From: Deltaproteobacteria bacterium
Lineage (GTDB): Bacteria > UBA10199 > JACPAL01 > JACOUP01
DNA: 5,740 nucleotides
Assembly (NCBI GenBank): GCA_030649435.1
Contig: JAUSKE010000019.1
Location: 1-5,740 of the forward strand
Direction: 5' to 3'
In this document: positions 4,409-5,740 of the stretch, piece by piece
Position numbering within the stretch: position 1 is the first letter of the stretch
How the letters are laid out: every line of letters starts with the position of its first letter
Notes under the pieces: model-generated
Database searches by the model: none
Told to the model about the DNA's origin: nothing
The model's input: the letters and a program-made list of their open reading frames with translations, nothing else
Position numbers and translations under genes: made by a program

Positions 4409-5410
4409 TTGCTAAGACGAAGAAGTTTCCAGAGGGCATTTTTCGCTTTCCTTGTTCTGCAGCTCCTTTTTTTGCCAAGGGCTTATGCCCCACCGCCCGA
4501 TACCGATGGGGATGGTTTTGCCAATAATGTTGATAACTGTCCGAGTGTCGCCAACCCCACACAGGTGAATTCCGACTCGGATACTCGTGGAGATGCCTGT
4601 GATAACTGTGTGACTATTTCCAACCAGGATCAGGCGAATAGCGATACCGATGATGTTGGTGATTCCTGCGATAACTGTCCGGATGACTTTAATTCGGATC
4701 AGGCCGATGCGGATGGGGATGGAATGGGGGATACCTGTGATGCCTGTCCTGATGATGCGGCCAACGATGTCGATGGCGACACAGTTTGCGGCGATGTTGA
4801 CAACTGTGCGACTACTGCGAATACCTCTCAGGCGAATGACGATGGCGATACCTTCGGTAATGAATGCGATGTTTGCCCTGCCGACAACCTGAATGATGGG
4901 GACGGCGATGGGGTTTGCGATACCGGAGATAATTGCCGCAATCTTTCGAATGCCAATCAAACAGATACCGATTCGGATGGGATTGGTAATTCTTGTGATC
5001 TCTGTCCTTCGGACTCGAACAATGATGTCGACGGGGACTCGGTATGCGGCAATCTGGATAATGCTCCGACGGTGGCGAATGCCGATCAAAAGGATTCGGA
5101 TCAAGACGGCATTGGGGATGTCAGCGACAGCTGCTCTCTCGATCCCAACAATGATCAGGACCAGGATGGCGTCTGTGGCAATCTGGATAACTGTGCCATT
5201 GTAGTGAATACAGACCAGAAGGACTCGGACGGGAATGGCAAGGGGGATGCTTGCGAAACATCATCTGGCAATAGCACGAGTGATAACAGTAATGCAGGAA
5301 ACCCAGCAGGGGGATCGTCAGCAGGCTCCGGTGATGCCGGGTCAGCCGCTTCCGATGAGCCTACCGTCTTTGGTGCCGGTGGGGGAGGCTGTTCTTTGCT
5401 TTCTTTCTAA
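4409..5410 (+). CDS. Exported thrombospondin type 3 repeat protein
   Basis: A 333-residue exported, probably calcium-binding protein. Residues 1-27 form a signal peptide: RRR, a hydrophobic core (FFAFLVLQLLFL), then a likely cleavage after AYA. Residues 31-283 are thrombospondin type 3 repeats of the form DxDxDGxxDxxDNC....N..Q, with Asp-rich loops known in the family to bind Ca2+. There are 20 cysteines in the repeats, in regular spacing. Residues 284-325 are a low-complexity Ser/Gly/Asn/Ala linker, and the protein ends GAGGGGCSLLSF with one extra cysteine (C328). TTG 4409 is the only plausible start: an in-frame stop lies at 4394-4396 and no ATG precedes the signal peptide. No Shine-Dalgarno is visible. 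No enzymatic or adhesion domain accompanies the repeats, so the role (surface, matrix or stalk-like calcium-stabilised rod) is unknown. TAA overlaps the stop of the convergent gene at 5407. Confidence 0.88.
   Translation: MLRRRSFQRAFFAFLVLQLLFLPRAYAPPPDTDGDGFANNVDNCPSVANPTQVNSDSDTRGDACDNCVTISNQDQANSDTDDVGDSCDNCPDDFNSDQADADGDGMGDTCDACPDDAANDVDGDTVCGDVDNCATTANTSQANDDGDTFGNECDVCPADNLNDGDGDGVCDTGDNCRNLSNANQTDTDSDGIGNSCDLCPSDSNNDVDGDSVCGNLDNAPTVANADQKDSDQDGIGDVSDSCSLDPNNDQDQDGVCGNLDNCAIVVNTDQKDSDGNGKGDACETSSGNSTSDNSNAGNPAGGSSAGSGDAGSAASDEPTVFGAGGGGCSLLSF
4676..5191 (+). repeat. Four tandem 129-bp units (43-residue super-repeats)
   Basis: From residue 90 the cysteine spacing cycles 20-3-14-6, giving four units of 43 residues (90-132, 133-175, 176-218, 219-261), each 129 bp, in frame. 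A half unit (262-282) follows, and shorter 23-residue units (44-66, 67-89) precede. The units are diverged at DNA level, though units 3 and 4 each end with the same GGCAATCTGGATAA sequence running into the next unit (about 5047 and 5177). Confidence 0.75.
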
Positions 5411-5740
5411 GGTACCGGTCCCATGATCCCATGGATATTTTTGCTGGGATCGATCCAGACCGACATCATCATCCCTTCAGCATTGGCGGCATGGACGATG
5501 CTGCTCATGACGATGTTCCTATTATCTTTCGGAATCCGCACGGTCTGTAAGGCAGAACCCTGTTTTTTGTAGAGTTTGATGTTAAGGTTATCGTTGATCA
5601 GCAGGTAGGTGATCCCTGATTTCTGAAGGGCCGCCATCTGCCTGATAGTGGCTGTTTCCGGGTTTGTCAGAGAGAGGGCTGTTTGATGAAGAGCGCCGTC
5701 GGAATTGGCTGTCTCAAGAAGATACGGTCTGCTGGGCGGT
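5407..5740 (-). CDS. Hypothetical protein, C-terminal part only (runs off the right edge)
   Basis: The minus-strand frame is open from the window edge (5739) to TAG at 5409-5407, giving 110 residues. An internal ATG at 5637 would give 76 residues but has only a weak AGG before it, and the open frame upstream of it has normal codon use, so a longer gene is more likely. I do not recognise the family. The visible part has short alternating hydrophobic and polar strands (GITYLLINDNLNIKLYKK, then SALQTVRIP, SSIVHAAN, MMMSVWIDPSKNIHGIM) that would suit a beta-rich, perhaps propeller-like, C-terminus; it has no cysteine, membrane helix or catalytic motif. It is convergent with the repeat-protein gene, overlapping it by 4 nt, so the pair is not an operon. 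Confidence 0.65.
   Translation of the reverse strand, partial: PPSRPYLLETANSDGALHQTALSLTNPETATIRQMAALQKSGITYLLINDNLNIKLYKKQGSALQTVRIPKDNRNIVMSSIVHAANAEGMMMSVWIDPSKNIHGIMGPVP

Noticed and set aside
4412..5104. Minus-strand frame of 230 codons opposite the repeat gene
   Set aside because: It is Ile/Arg/Gly-rich and periodic, the expected reverse reading of GAT/GAC/GGC-rich repeats; no plausible protein fold or start site.
4480..5230. Short DNA repeats in the Asp-rich gene as a CRISPR array
   Set aside because: The repeats are diverged, in frame and without spacers; they encode thrombospondin type 3 modules.
5425..5451. Inverted repeat GATCCCA / TGGGATC as a terminator for the repeat gene
   Set aside because: A 7-bp stem with a 13-nt loop and no T run after it, lying inside the convergent coding region; too weak to call.

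Overview
The window reads as chromosome of a Gram-negative bacterium: a DsbD electron conduit with a signal peptide and a periplasmic thioredoxin domain, exported proteins, and housekeeping tRNA and folate genes. Secreted thrombospondin type 3 repeat proteins and the overall style would suit a deltaproteobacterial-type or candidate-phylum lineage, but nothing here fixes the taxonomy. There is no transposon, phage gene, CRISPR array or RNA gene. The genes are packed very tightly.

Layout: (1) bases 1-230, minus strand: the 5' part of a gene running off the left edge, divergent from dsbD. (2) 286-2469, plus strand: dsbD then folE, 33 nt apart, probably one transcript. (3) 2466-3413, minus strand: trmB then queF, 9 nt apart, facing folE with overlapping stop codons. 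(4) 3455-4342, plus: a XerD-type tyrosine recombinase, divergent from trmB across 41 nt. (5) 4409-5410, plus: an exported, Asp- and Cys-rich thrombospondin type 3 repeat protein that starts at TTG. (6) 5407-5740, minus: the C-terminal part of an unrecognised protein running off the right edge, whose stop codon overlaps the stop of the repeat protein.

Functional themes: FolE makes dihydroneopterin triphosphate from GTP, the common entry to folate and queuosine synthesis. QueF carries out the reduction that gives preQ1, and TrmB makes m7G46 in tRNA, so the centre of the window is a pterin/7-deazaguanine and tRNA-modification patch. DsbD exports reducing power to the periplasm. The cysteine-rich repeat protein could in principle benefit from that, but no direct link is visible.

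The points most worth a second look are: the promoters seem to sit so close to the start codons that several first genes may have leaderless mRNAs, while the downstream genes folE and queF have ordinary Shine-Dalgarno sequences; both convergent gene pairs share the same 4-nt CTAA stop overlap; the repeat protein has a regular 43-residue super-repeat with coordinated loss of one cysteine pair and a Gly4-Cys C-terminus that resembles a truncated sorting signal; and DsbD seems to have a 6-helix rather than an 8-helix membrane core. I do not see a clearly new multi-gene system.
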